Below, piece by piece: positions 49,051-57,456 of a DNA stretch of 59,260 nucleotides. The stretch spans positions 1-59,260 of the forward strand of contig NZ_JANZKV010000055.1 of the NCBI RefSeq assembly GCF_025060895.1. The letters are read 5' to 3'. The stretch's first letter is position 1. Each line of letters starts with the position of its first letter. The position numbers and the translations under genes were made by a program. The notes beneath the pieces were generated by a model. It was not told the DNA's origin. It saw nothing but the letters and a program-made list of their open reading frames with translations, and made no database searches. The stretch is from Stieleria sedimenti. Lineage in GTDB: Bacteria > Planctomycetota > Planctomycetia > Pirellulales > Pirellulaceae.

Positions 49051-50225
49051 ATTCGGGCCAATCGAAATCGGAGCCATCGACCGAGGAGCTGCCCGTGGCC
49101 ACGCAGGTTTCTGGAAGGGCGTCCAATGGTGATTTTGTCCTTTCGGTGTTGGCCAAACGCAGCTACCGAATGGTCGACAATCAATGGTACGTCGATGAAG
49201 AACAGGAGCCGCTGTTCGGCGACCCCCTCGCCAATGCCGATCATCCCGCGTTGATGCAACGCGACACCGATCTTCATCCCCAGAAAGAAAAGACCGACGT
49301 CATCATCAAAGGCCACGCGTACGGGAGCGGTCGAACCGCGTTCTTGGCCGGCGTCGCCGTTGGCGAACATCGGATGATGATTCACGTCAGCGGCGATCGG
49401 ATCGCGGATCGTTCACCGGCGGATCGTTTGCAGTTTTCTTCTCCCCAGCCGGTCGACAAGATTCCGCTCTGCTATTCACGCGCCTATGGCGGCGTCGACA
49501 CGGTGTCGGAAAAGAAATACGGCAATCCGTTCCTGGAGCTCGCCGACCAGTATCGTGGCGCTGATATCGATCTGGAGGCGGCCAGTCCGTTTCGCTATCC
49601 ACGCAACGGCGGCGGCATGGGCTACCTGATGGAGTTTGATCCCCAGTCGTTCGAACCCATTCCGCTACCCAATCTCGAAAACCCGTCCCAATTGCTGACG
49701 CCCGAAACGCTACTGTACGGAGACGTGGATCAATGGCCCTTGATGCCGCTGCCGGCCGCGACCGACTGGCTCGACTACGGCGCGTTTCCCCGCAATGCCC
49801 TGATGGGCTTTGTCCCGTTGTTTGACCCGCAAATCACGACGGTCCTAGAAATCCAGGCGGGCTATGTACCCGCCGAGATCTGGCACGAAGACTTTCCCGG
49901 CAACCCGTCGACCTACATCGCGGGCCTCAACGGGGCTTCGTTGCCGTTGCAATTGCCCCACCTGACCGGTGGCGAACCGGTGATGCTTCGCAACATGCAT
50001 CCGCAGTTTGAACAATGGATGTTTGACCTACCCGACGAGGTGCCGACGCTTCGAACCGATGGCAGACAAGGAAAACTCAACGACACCCATCCGGTCATTC
50101 ACACCGTCGTGATCGATCCAGACACGCAACGAATGACGATCCTTTGGCGAGGCTCGGCAAAAGCACTGCGGCCCTATCTGCCGGATGAATTGGAACGCAT
50201 GCCATTTGAGGTGATTTGGAACTGA
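49047..50225 (+). CDS. DUF2169 protein (module A, second)
   Basis: This 392-residue DUF2169 member begins MNSGQSKSEPSTEELPVATQVSGRASNGDFVLSVLAKRSYRM. The family core is VIIKGHAYGSGRTAFLAGVAVGEH near 85-110, IPLCYSRAYGGVDTVSEKKYGNPF near 137-160, and the NGGGMGYLMEFDPQSFEPIPLPNLENPSQ block near 188-215. It closes with the PFEVIWN region. It overlaps the previous gene by ATGA and the next by one base, so all are translated together. Divergence from the first copy suggests a different client, possibly the PAAR-like protein beside it. Confidence 0.9.
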   Translation: MNSGQSKSEPSTEELPVATQVSGRASNGDFVLSVLAKRSYRMVDNQWYVDEEQEPLFGDPLANADHPALMQRDTDLHPQKEKTDVIIKGHAYGSGRTAFLAGVAVGEHRMMIHVSGDRIADRSPADRLQFSSPQPVDKIPLCYSRAYGGVDTVSEKKYGNPFLELADQYRGADIDLEAASPFRYPRNGGGMGYLMEFDPQSFEPIPLPNLENPSQLLTPETLLYGDVDQWPLMPLPAATDWLDYGAFPRNALMGFVPLFDPQITTVLEIQAGYVPAEIWHEDFPGNPSTYIAGLNGASLPLQLPHLTGGEPVMLRNMHPQFEQWMFDLPDEVPTLRTDGRQGKLNDTHPVIHTVVIDPDTQRMTILWRGSAKALRPYLPDELERMPFEVIWN

Positions 50226-51214
50226 TGCGGATGGTTGTTCGCATAACATCGGACATGCACCACGGTCGGCGGTTCTGGCTGCGACCGGGACAGAAAGTCG
50301 ATGTGGGCAGTGCCGAGTCCGCCGAAAAGGTCTTTCCGCGATCCGGGCTGTTGCCCAATCACTTCCGTATGGAATGTGGGTACAACGGCTGCTTGCTGAC
50401 CGCGCTCGGTGGGCTGACGCTCTGCAATGGCGTACCGGTGGGGCAAACCGCTCTTGCCGACGGCGATCGGATCGAAGCCGGTCAAATGCAGTTTGACATC
50501 GAGATTGATGGTGCAAAAACAGCATCGGAAGCAGCCGATTCGGTGCAACGGGCCTCCGCAAGTCCGATCACGCGCACGGGGAAGGGACAGCTCGACGACG
50601 AGGACGGCGGGGTGTGGCGCATCGTGCGGGCGAGTGACAAGGCGACGCTGCTGCAGGCAACGCCGACCGGCGACAACGATCCGCTGGCTCGCTATCGATC
50701 GATGATCGCAGCGACCGATCCCGCTGCGTCCATCAGAGTGTTTCAATTGATGCCGCCGGGAGCTTTGATGTCGCAGGACGCAGCGGACGAGGATGCTGCG
50801 GCAACGAGGCTCTTTGTCGCGCAACATCTCCGCGGAGAAGACCAGGAGCGGTTGTCTGTCTCCCTGCATCAAATCCTGGATCCGCTGGAGCAATTGCCCC
50901 CGGATCGCCAACCGGGCACCGTCGGCTGGATCACGCGGTGCGACGACGAAGTGATTGCGCGGGTTCTGGGTTTGGCCGCGCAAGGCCGTGGCGGCCCGCT
51001 GGAACGGCCGCATCCGGAGTGGATGCTCCGCAGCGCTGATCCGGTCGAGTTGTCACAGTTGCTCGCCGATTGCAGTGATTCGTTTCTCGACAATTTGGTG
51101 GACGGATTCGATCTCATTTGGGTTCAGTGCGGAGATCCGCCACAGTACTTCGTTCTCGTCAAAACGGACTTTTCTGGTTTTTTCCATTTCGAGCCGCAAC
51201 AATCTCGCCGATGA
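50225..51214 (+). CDS. FHA-domain protein of module A
   Basis: I chose the ATG at 50225 because it overlaps the DUF2169 stop codon as TGATG; a TTG at 50216 is possible. The 329-residue product has an N-terminal FHA-like segment at about 12-100 (GRRFWLRPGQKVDVGSAESAEKVFPRSGLLPNHFRMECGYNG, then LCNGVPVGQTALADGDRIEAGQMQFDIE). The central Ser is not obviously present, since LLPNHFRM replaces the SRxH part, so phosphothreonine binding is uncertain. The C-terminal part (115-329) is not recognised. It has a helical central segment and ends with FDLIWVQCGDPPQYFVLVKTDFSGFFHF. It ends three bases before the hcp2 leader box. Confidence 0.78.
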   Translation: MRMVVRITSDMHHGRRFWLRPGQKVDVGSAESAEKVFPRSGLLPNHFRMECGYNGCLLTALGGLTLCNGVPVGQTALADGDRIEAGQMQFDIEIDGAKTASEAADSVQRASASPITRTGKGQLDDEDGGVWRIVRASDKATLLQATPTGDNDPLARYRSMIAATDPAASIRVFQLMPPGALMSQDAADEDAAATRLFVAQHLRGEDQERLSVSLHQILDPLEQLPPDRQPGTVGWITRCDDEVIARVLGLAAQGRGGPLERPHPEWMLRSADPVELSQLLADCSDSFLDNLVDGFDLIWVQCGDPPQYFVLVKTDFSGFFHFEPQQSRR

Positions 51215-51216
51215 CC

Positions 51217-51303
51217 CGAGAACGGTAGTGTGCATCGCGGCGAAACAGCTCGCCCAGCAATGAATCACTACTTTTTTGCGTTTCCCCACTCTAGGAACAC
51301 ACA
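51217..51303 (+). promoter_or_regulatory. hcp2 leader with shared box and hairpin
   Basis: The same 19-nt box as before hcp1 (51217-51235), then a hairpin of ggcga (51239-51243) with tcgcc (51250-51254), 6-nt loop. The loop sequence differs from hcp1 (aacagc against gagaat) while the stem is kept. The box starts just after the FHA gene stop codon. The leader ends 87 bases from the box start to the ATG. Confidence 0.65.
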
Positions 51304-51786
51304 ATGGCTGCTTACATTAAATTTGATGGCGTCGACGGCGAATGTAAAGACAAAGATCACAAGGGATGGAGCGATCTGCTGTCGTTCAGCCAAGCCGTTC
51401 ATCAACCCGGCGGTTCGGCCACCGGTTCCACGCGACGCCGTGGCGACGTGATTTTGGAAGACATCTCGTGTGCCAAGGAACTGGACAAATCGAGTCCGAA
51501 AATCGCCGAATCGGTCTGCAAGGGCAAGGTCTACCCCAAGGTGGAAATCGACGTGACCGCGTCGTACACCGATGCGGGACGCGTGACGTATTACCGTTAC
51601 GAACTGACCAACGTGCTGGTGACCAGTTACAGCATCGGCGGGGCGGGGCAAAGCGAATCGGTGCCGACGGAAGACTTCTCCTTGAACTTCGAAGAAATCA
51701 AGGTGACCTACACCGAAAACGATTCCAAGGGTAAGAAGAAGGGCAACGTCGAGTACTCCTGGAAGGTCGAAGAAGGCGAAGGCTGA
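51304..51786 (+). CDS. hcp: T6SS tube protein Hcp (copy 2)
   Basis: This is the second Hcp (160 residues), beginning MAAYIKFDGVDGECKDKDHKGWSDLLSFSQAVHQPGG. It is identical to Hcp1 at 156 of 160 positions; the four changes are conservative. All blocks expected for the tube protein are present, including RGDVILEDISCAKELDKSSPKIAESVCKGK and VTSYSIGGAGQSESVPTEDFSLNFEEIKVTYTE. Many synonymous differences from hcp1 show that the copies are not a very recent duplication, so selection keeps the protein nearly constant. It starts module B. The downstream gap to vgrG2 is 302 bases and contains a repeat. Confidence 0.95.
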   Translation: MAAYIKFDGVDGECKDKDHKGWSDLLSFSQAVHQPGGSATGSTRRRGDVILEDISCAKELDKSSPKIAESVCKGKVYPKVEIDVTASYTDAGRVTYYRYELTNVLVTSYSIGGAGQSESVPTEDFSLNFEEIKVTYTENDSKGKKKGNVEYSWKVEEGEG

Positions 51787-51838
51787 TCGATCGCCCCGAC
51801 GTCATGATTGCGACGGTCCGTTCTCCGCTGCGGTGAAC

Positions 51839-51907
51839 GGGCCCGTTTGCGTTGGGCCCGTTTGCGTTGGGCCCGTTTGCGTTGGGCCCGTTTGCGTTGG
51901 GCCCGCC
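51839..51907. repeat. 15-bp tandem repeat between hcp2 and vgrG2
   Basis: Four perfect units of gggcccgtttgcgtt start at 51839, 51854, 51869 and 51884, followed by a partial gggcccg. The unit is GC-rich with an internal gggccc palindrome. It has no relation to the 53-bp repeat in the hcp1-vgrG1 gap. Confidence 0.9.
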
Positions 51908-52088
51908 CGACTCGTTGCCAGGCTCCGCCTGGCAACGCGATGGATCGTCGGCTCCGCCGACAGACCGGGCAGGCAGAGCCAGCCAAGCCGGTGTGTTCCC
52001 AGGCGTGGCCCGGGAACGAGGCGGGTCTCGGCGGCTCTTGTTCACTTCGGCTATGATTGCTGATCTCACACCTCACCTTGATTGAGCC

Positions 52089-54179
52089 ATGGCACTTCAA
52101 CAGCAAAACCGCCTCCTGAATCTAACCACGGTTCTCGGTGACGATGTGCTTTTGCTCACTTCCTTCACCGGCAATGAAGAGATGGGCCGGCTGTTTCACT
52201 ACCAGTTGGAGATGATCAGCGACGATCCCGGCATCAAGCCGCAAGACATCGTCGGCACGCCGATCGGTTGGAGCATCGAGCTGGCTGACAATTCCAGACG
52301 CCACTGGCACGGCTTCGTGAAAAGTCTCTCGCGGGGCGACGTCGATGGGCAGGACCGTCGCAACTACCGCGTCGAAGTCGTGCCGTGGCTCTGGTTTTTG
52401 ACTCAAACCAGCGATTGCAAGATTTTTCAAGACACCAAAGTCCCCGACATCATCGACGAAGTCCTCGGCGAGTACGGCTTTGCCGATTACAACCCCGACT
52501 TTCAGCTCGAACACAAAGAGTGGGAGTATTGCGTCCAATACCGCGAAACCGATTTCAATTTCTTGTCGCGGCTGATGGAACAGGAAGGCATCTTCTACTA
52601 CTTCAAGCACTCCGAGGGTGCTCACCAGATGGTGATCACCGATCATAAGGACGGCTACTACACCCTACCGGAAGCCAACGTCGACTTCCCCGATGACATC
52701 GGAACCCGGGCGATCGACGACCATCTGACCAGTTGGGAACGCAAGTACCAGTTCGTCCCGGGGAAATGGGCTCAACGGGACTATAACTTCAAAACACCGA
52801 CCGACACGCTGGGGACGGACACGGGGACCGTCGTCGACCTGCCCGAAGTCAGCAGCTACGAGATGTACGACTATCCGGGCGAATACCCGGACAAGGGCGT
52901 CGGCGGCGGCGAAACCCGGCTGCGGATCGAGGCCGAGGAAACGCGTCACGACATCGTTTCGGCGACCAGCGTGTGCAAGACCTTCCAAACCGGCGGTCGT
53001 TTCACCGTCGACCAACATCGCGACAGCGAGGAACAAGGCGCCGAAGTGGTGATCACGGCGATCCAACACGCCGGTAGCGAACCGATGGGCTATGAATCCG
53101 GCGGCGGTGGCGAGGGGTTCATGTATCGCAACTCGATCACGTGTTTGCCCGCGTCACGCGTCTTTCGGACGCCACGCAGCACCGCCAAACCGATCATCAG
53201 CGGCGTGCAAACGGCGATCGTCACCGGTCCGGCCGGCGAAGAAATCTATCCGGATGAATACGGCCGCGTCAAATGCCAGTTTCACTGGGACCGCTACGGC
53301 CAGAACGACGACAAAAGCAGCTGCTGGATCCGCGTCTCGCAGGTCCATGCCGGATCCGGCTTCGGCGGCATCGACATCCCGCGGATCGACCAGGAAGTCG
53401 TCGTCAGTTTTCTCGAAGGCGACCCGGACCGACCGCTGATCACCGGCCGCGTCTACCATGCCCAAAACATGCCGCCCTGGGATCTGCCGGCCAATAAGAC
53501 TCAAAGCGGCTACCTGTCGCGGAGCAGCAAGGGCGGTGGCAAAGACAACGCCAACGCGATCCGCTTTGAAGACCTCAAGGGCGAAGAGCAAGTTTGGATC
53601 CACGCCGAAAAGAACCAAGACATCGAAGTCGAAAACGATGAAACCCACTGGGTCGGGCGAGATCGAAAGAAAACCATTGATCGCGACGAAGACACGGAAG
53701 TCAAAGGCAACCGAACAGAGGTCGTCAGAAAGAATGAAACGATCACCGTTCATGGAAGTCGAACTGAAACGGTGCACGCCGAAGAACAATTGAGTGTCAA
53801 AGGCAATCGACGCGAGACGATCTCAAAAGATCACACCCTGGTGATCGACGGAAAACGCACCGAGACCACGGCAAAAAACGAAACACTGAGCGTCAAAGGC
53901 GAGCGGTCGCGAAGTGTCAGCAAGGACGAGAACATTTCCATCGACGGGAATCAAACGATCGGCGTCGGTAAAAGCGCGTCCCTGGACGCGGGCAAGGCCA
54001 TCCTGATCAATGCCGGTGATTCCATCACGCTGAAAACCGGCAAGGCATCGATCGAAATGAAAAAGGATGGCACCATCAAAATCTCGGGCAAAGACATCAC
54101 CATCACCGGCAGCGGGAAAATCACCGCCAAGGCGAGCGGGAAAATGACGCTCAAGGGCAGCAAGATCGCGGAAAACTAA
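52089..54179 (+). CDS. vgrG: T6SS spike protein VgrG (copy 2)
   Basis: The 696-residue VgrG2 begins MALQQQNRLLNLTTVLGDDVLLLTSFTGNEEMGRLFHYQLEMISDD. Its gp27-like and OB-fold regions (to about 460) are nearly the same as VgrG1, including the EIYPDEYGRVKCQFHWDRYGQNDDKSSCWIRVSQ block. From about 480 the beta-helix tip is different and longer, with Lys/Glu/Asn-rich units (VKGNRTEVV, SVKGNRRETI, VIDGKRTETT) and a C-terminus rich in Lys and Gly (GKITAKASGKMTLKGSKIAEN). No effector domain is fused. It is the second gene of module B, 28 bases before the DUF2169 gene. Confidence 0.96.
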   Translation: MALQQQNRLLNLTTVLGDDVLLLTSFTGNEEMGRLFHYQLEMISDDPGIKPQDIVGTPIGWSIELADNSRRHWHGFVKSLSRGDVDGQDRRNYRVEVVPWLWFLTQTSDCKIFQDTKVPDIIDEVLGEYGFADYNPDFQLEHKEWEYCVQYRETDFNFLSRLMEQEGIFYYFKHSEGAHQMVITDHKDGYYTLPEANVDFPDDIGTRAIDDHLTSWERKYQFVPGKWAQRDYNFKTPTDTLGTDTGTVVDLPEVSSYEMYDYPGEYPDKGVGGGETRLRIEAEETRHDIVSATSVCKTFQTGGRFTVDQHRDSEEQGAEVVITAIQHAGSEPMGYESGGGGEGFMYRNSITCLPASRVFRTPRSTAKPIISGVQTAIVTGPAGEEIYPDEYGRVKCQFHWDRYGQNDDKSSCWIRVSQVHAGSGFGGIDIPRIDQEVVVSFLEGDPDRPLITGRVYHAQNMPPWDLPANKTQSGYLSRSSKGGGKDNANAIRFEDLKGEEQVWIHAEKNQDIEVENDETHWVGRDRKKTIDRDEDTEVKGNRTEVVRKNETITVHGSRTETVHAEEQLSVKGNRRETISKDHTLVIDGKRTETTAKNETLSVKGERSRSVSKDENISIDGNQTIGVGKSASLDAGKAILINAGDSITLKTGKASIEMKKDGTIKISGKDITITGSGKITAKASGKMTLKGSKIAEN

Positions 54180-54207
54180 TTCGGAGAAACCGCGCCGAGA
54201 AATCGCC

Positions 54208-55230
54208 ATGTTACAAGTACACAACCAGACCGATTACGAAACCGCGCTCAGCGTTTTGTTCGACAAAGACGGCATCGAGACCGCCTTTCTCGTCATCAAA
54301 GCGACGCTGTTGATCGATCAACCCGATCAACCTGCCGAGACGCAGTTGCCAATCTTTTACGTCGACGAACATTGGGGCGATCCGGAATCGACCAGCGTCA
54401 AATATCCCGCCGACATGACGTTGAGCAAACCGGCGACTGACGTGGTCCTCAATGGAACCGCCTACGCCCCGAGTTCGAACCCCACCACCCAGGTCGATGT
54501 TCAGCTGTCGGTCGGCGACACCCGTAAAACCGTGCGGGTCATCGGTGACCGTGTCTGGCAAAAAGGACTTGTCGGCATCACGCCGTCCAAGCCGGCCGAG
54601 TTCCTGTCGATGCCGCTCGTTTACGAACTCGCCTTCGGCGGCGCAGACGTCCATCCCGATGGGCGTGAAGATTGGGCGACGGAAAATCCGGTCGGCCGAG
54701 GGTTCCTCGCGTCCGACAAGAGCAGCAACGCCGACGGAGCGCCGTTGCCAAATTTGGAAACGCCGGGGCAAGAACTCAAGCGTTGGTCCGAGCGACCCAC
54801 ACCAGCCGCGTTCGGGGCAATCGCGGCTCACTGGACTCCCCGGTCGACCTTCGCGGGAACCTTTGATGAAGACTGGGAAAAGAATCGGTCCCCGTTTTTA
54901 CCGACCGATTTCAATCCGAGTTTCCTCAACGCGGCACATCCGGATTTGATCTGCGACCCGTATTTGCAAGGCGGTGAAACGGTCAGCATTCGTGGTGTCC
55001 ACCCCGAACAGTGGATTCAGTTTGCGCTGCCGACCAAGCAGTTTCGAATTCGCTATCAGCTGGCCGGACAGGAATCGGATGCGGAGCATCGCCTCGAAAC
55101 CTTGTTGATCGATACGGACAAACGTGAATATGCAATGATTTGGCGAGCCGCGGTCCCCTGTCCGAAACAATCGACGAAGCTGAATTGGATTGCCGTCGAA
55201 GAAGTGTCATCTATGAACCGGCGGGCTTGA
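54208..55230 (+). CDS. DUF2169 protein (module B)
   Basis: The 340-residue product begins MLQVHNQTDYETALSVLFDKDGIETAFLVIKATLLI. Typical DUF2169 elements are TDVVLNGTAYAPSSNPTTQVDVQLSVGD near 79-106, FLSMPLVYELAFGGADVHPDGREDWATENPVGRGF near 131-166, and DGAPLPNLETPGQELKRWSERPTPAAFGAIAAHWTPR. The C-terminus reads EYAMIWRAAVPCPKQSTKLNWIAVEEV. As in module A it lies next to the spike gene and upstream of a PAAR-like gene. It probably acts as an adaptor for the DUF4150 protein and nuclease toxin further on. Confidence 0.92.
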   Translation: MLQVHNQTDYETALSVLFDKDGIETAFLVIKATLLIDQPDQPAETQLPIFYVDEHWGDPESTSVKYPADMTLSKPATDVVLNGTAYAPSSNPTTQVDVQLSVGDTRKTVRVIGDRVWQKGLVGITPSKPAEFLSMPLVYELAFGGADVHPDGREDWATENPVGRGFLASDKSSNADGAPLPNLETPGQELKRWSERPTPAAFGAIAAHWTPRSTFAGTFDEDWEKNRSPFLPTDFNPSFLNAAHPDLICDPYLQGGETVSIRGVHPEQWIQFALPTKQFRIRYQLAGQESDAEHRLETLLIDTDKREYAMIWRAAVPCPKQSTKLNWIAVEEVSSMNRRA

Positions 55231-55232
55231 TC

Positions 55233-56294
55233 ATGCCGATCGCAATCATCGCTGTCGACATCGCGTGCCCGGTCGGTCTGTGTATCGAACAAGCCGCAAC
55301 ATCCGTGGCCGCCGGCATCGCTCGGATTGAAGAAACCAACTGGATCGCGCCCAATGGCAATCCGATCAAAATGGGGCGGATCGCCAACGACGCGCTGCCG
55401 CCGCTGGTGGAGGAAATTGCACAAGACCAATCGCTGACGCAACACGCGCAGCGGTTGATTCGATTGGGCTCGATACCCTTGAAAGCCGTCGCCGAGAAAC
55501 TGGCCGAACTTCCGGCACCGGTTCACGGATTCATCGCGATGCCTGAATCCGGCGGCGGTTCGCACTGCGACCCGGCGGCGCTGGTCCGCAACGCGCTGAC
55601 CAATTCCGAAACGAAGCTCAAGTTCGCAGCCACGCATGTTTTCACCGGCGGACGTGCGTCGACCTTTCAAGCGCTGCTCGCTGCGGAGACCTTTTTGGCA
55701 CAATCACCTCATGCGATTGCCGTGGTCGGCGGAATCGATTCCTTTCATGACCCGATCCTGTTGAGTCAGCTGGGCGCGCAAGAACGTCTGCTGACCGACG
55801 GCGTGCAGGACGGGATGATACCCGGCGAAGGTGCGGCGATGCTGATTTGTGTCGACGCGGACAGTGCGGCGTCGATGAACGTGCAGCCGATTGCACGGAT
55901 CAATGCGGTCGCGGTTGCCGATGAGCCGGGCCACCTGACGAGCGACGATCCCTGCATGGGGGATGGTTCGACCGAAGTCCTTGCCGCGGCGCTCAAGGGT
56001 TGTGAAGCGGTCAATCAGGTGTATCTCAGTTTTAACGGCGAACACGTGTGGGCTCAGGAATGGAGCATCGCGTTCTTGCGACACTCGGATTCCTTTGTCC
56101 AGGGCCACGGCGTGCATCACCCGGCTGAACACTTCGGCGACAGCGGGGCCGCAAGCGGGGCGATGATGACCGCGTTGTCGGCGTTTGCATTCGCCTCGGG
56201 AAAGGCCTCCGGGGAGCATCTCGTTTGGTGCGCTTCCGACGGCCCCTTGCGCGGCGGTTGCACACTCACCAGTTCCCTCCAACCAGCGAGCTAA
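55233..56294 (+). CDS. Thiolase-fold pseudo-ketosynthase of module B
   Basis: The start at 55233 (MPIAIIAVDIACPVGL) is 3 bases after the DUF2169 stop; the longer ORF reaches back into that gene. The 353-residue protein follows the ketosynthase layout: KLKFAATHVFTGGRASTFQALLAAETFLAQSPHAIAVVGGIDS at about 128-170, and VHHPAEHFGDSGAASGAMM near 290-310, which matches the GHxxGAAG His block. The usual nucleophile block (TACASG-like) reads TGGRAST, so the Cys appears to be replaced by Arg141. The AHGT-like His block reads FNGEHVW. Both changes argue against condensing activity. Similar genes are known beside DUF2169/PAAR-like genes in T6SS clusters. It could be a structural or loading partner. Confidence 0.78.
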   Translation: MPIAIIAVDIACPVGLCIEQAATSVAAGIARIEETNWIAPNGNPIKMGRIANDALPPLVEEIAQDQSLTQHAQRLIRLGSIPLKAVAEKLAELPAPVHGFIAMPESGGGSHCDPAALVRNALTNSETKLKFAATHVFTGGRASTFQALLAAETFLAQSPHAIAVVGGIDSFHDPILLSQLGAQERLLTDGVQDGMIPGEGAAMLICVDADSAASMNVQPIARINAVAVADEPGHLTSDDPCMGDGSTEVLAAALKGCEAVNQVYLSFNGEHVWAQEWSIAFLRHSDSFVQGHGVHHPAEHFGDSGAASGAMMTALSAFAFASGKASGEHLVWCASDGPLRGGCTLTSSLQPAS

Positions 56295-56300
56295 TCCGTC

Positions 56301-56681
56301 ATGGCACAAACAGTCTTCGCGAATTGTCGGGGCGTGATTCATAAAGGATCCGGGACCATCAATTTTGCATTCCCAGACGTTTGCAAAACACCGACGCCCG
56401 GTGGCCCGGTCCCGATTCCCTACCCGAATCTAGGAAAGGCCGCCGATACGACCAGCGGCAGCAAAAAAGTCAAAGCCGACGGACAGATGATTCTCAACAA
56501 GGGTGCGAAATACATGATGAGCACCGGCGACGAACCGGGCACGGTGGGGGGCGTCAAGAGCAACGTGTTCAAACAGAATTGCGAGTTGCTGATGTATTCC
56601 TTCGACGTCAAAGTTGAAGGCAAAAACGTCGGTCGACTCGGCGATCCGCTGTGGCACAACAAGAAAAACATCGCGATGTGA
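56301..56681 (+). CDS. DUF4150 PAAR-like spike tip protein
   Basis: This 126-residue protein belongs to the DUF4150 (PAAR-like) family, which caps VgrG spikes and carries effectors. It begins MAQTVFANCRGVIHKGSGTINFAFPDVCKTPTPGGPVPIPYPNLGKAADT, with the diagnostic DVCKTPTPGGPVPIPYPN string, and ends with VKVEGKNVGRLGDPLWHNKKN, close to the family end DGxxVxRLxDxMxxN. The conserved Cys and His that could bind zinc are present. It lies 6 bases after the pseudo-ketosynthase gene and 10 bases before the toxin gene. Confidence 0.93.
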   Translation: MAQTVFANCRGVIHKGSGTINFAFPDVCKTPTPGGPVPIPYPNLGKAADTTSGSKKVKADGQMILNKGAKYMMSTGDEPGTVGGVKSNVFKQNCELLMYSFDVKVEGKNVGRLGDPLWHNKKNIAM

Positions 56682-56691
56682 GGAGCCCGAG

Positions 56692-57405
56692 ATGAATACC
56701 GGAGGAGCCGATGTGCCGGGCGTTTCGCCCGCCGAACAATTGCACGCCTGCGATTGGAAACAATGCGAAGAAGACCACAAAAAGAAGATCGATTATCCCG
56801 GCGACGGGAAGGTCAAACACAGTAGCAACTACGCGAGCAAATGGGGTGAACATGAACCCTGGGTCATGAGCGGCAACGCGGGGAACACCGGCAAACGCGC
56901 TGAACTTGCGGACTATCGAGAAGAAACCAAGAGTGCCAGATACGCCGTCAATGCCGCCGCAATGACGGACCCCAATTACCACACACAAAAACACCACTTG
57001 ATCTCCGTCAACTTGTTCGGCAAGGTGTCGGACCTCTCGCATGATGCCAAACTGATCGGATACGATGTAAACCACATCAACAACGGTTCCTGCTTTCCCA
57101 GTTATGCGTACGATATATTTCGTCACGACATGCAGTGCCACCGCGGTTCGCACCCGAATGCGGTGTACAACGACCACATCATGCCGATCTTGCTCAATTT
57201 AGAGAAGAAGTGCATCACCTATTGCCAACGAGACTCCAACTGCGATACCTCACCTCAACAGGGGCTGATTCAGAATCTCAATGCGATCTCCGCGGTTTGT
57301 TTCACCAAACTGCTCTATTGGGAATGGTTCCTGAGGTCAAAAGAAAAAGCGCTTCGTGAGCGAAAGGAAAGTTTCGAACGACAGAATTTGGCCGTGCCGA
57401 CCTAG
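56692..57405 (+). CDS. Probable AHH/HNH-superfamily nuclease effector
   Basis: The start is the ATG at 56692, with a gaggag ribosome binding site; the longer ORF begins inside the PAAR-like gene. The 237-residue protein has an HNH-like core: YHTQKHHLISVNLFG at 96-110, with a His-His pair at 101-102, YDVNHINNG at 124-132, and CHRGSHPNAVYNDHI at 149-163. The order HH, N..N, H.G.H...Y fits the AHH group of HNH nucleases. The N-terminus (Cys/His-rich CDWKQCEEDHKK) may bind to the PAAR-like protein. A coiled C-terminal segment ends AVPT. It is likely a toxic nuclease delivered by VgrG2, with the next gene as immunity. Activity is inferred. Confidence 0.78.
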   Translation: MNTGGADVPGVSPAEQLHACDWKQCEEDHKKKIDYPGDGKVKHSSNYASKWGEHEPWVMSGNAGNTGKRAELADYREETKSARYAVNAAAMTDPNYHTQKHHLISVNLFGKVSDLSHDAKLIGYDVNHINNGSCFPSYAYDIFRHDMQCHRGSHPNAVYNDHIMPILLNLEKKCITYCQRDSNCDTSPQQGLIQNLNAISAVCFTKLLYWEWFLRSKEKALRERKESFERQNLAVPT

Positions 57406-57456
57406 TGCTCTGTCGACTTCGATGAAAAGTCATTCACCGTCTCTTAGGAATTGAAC

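Noticed and set aside
50225-51214. DUF4123 effector chaperone in the C-terminal part of the FHA protein
   Set aside because: I looked for this because of the position near vgrG, but the region lacks the expected opening and conserved pattern.
51839-51907. CRISPR-like short repeats
   Set aside because: The 15-bp units have no spacers; this is a simple tandem repeat.
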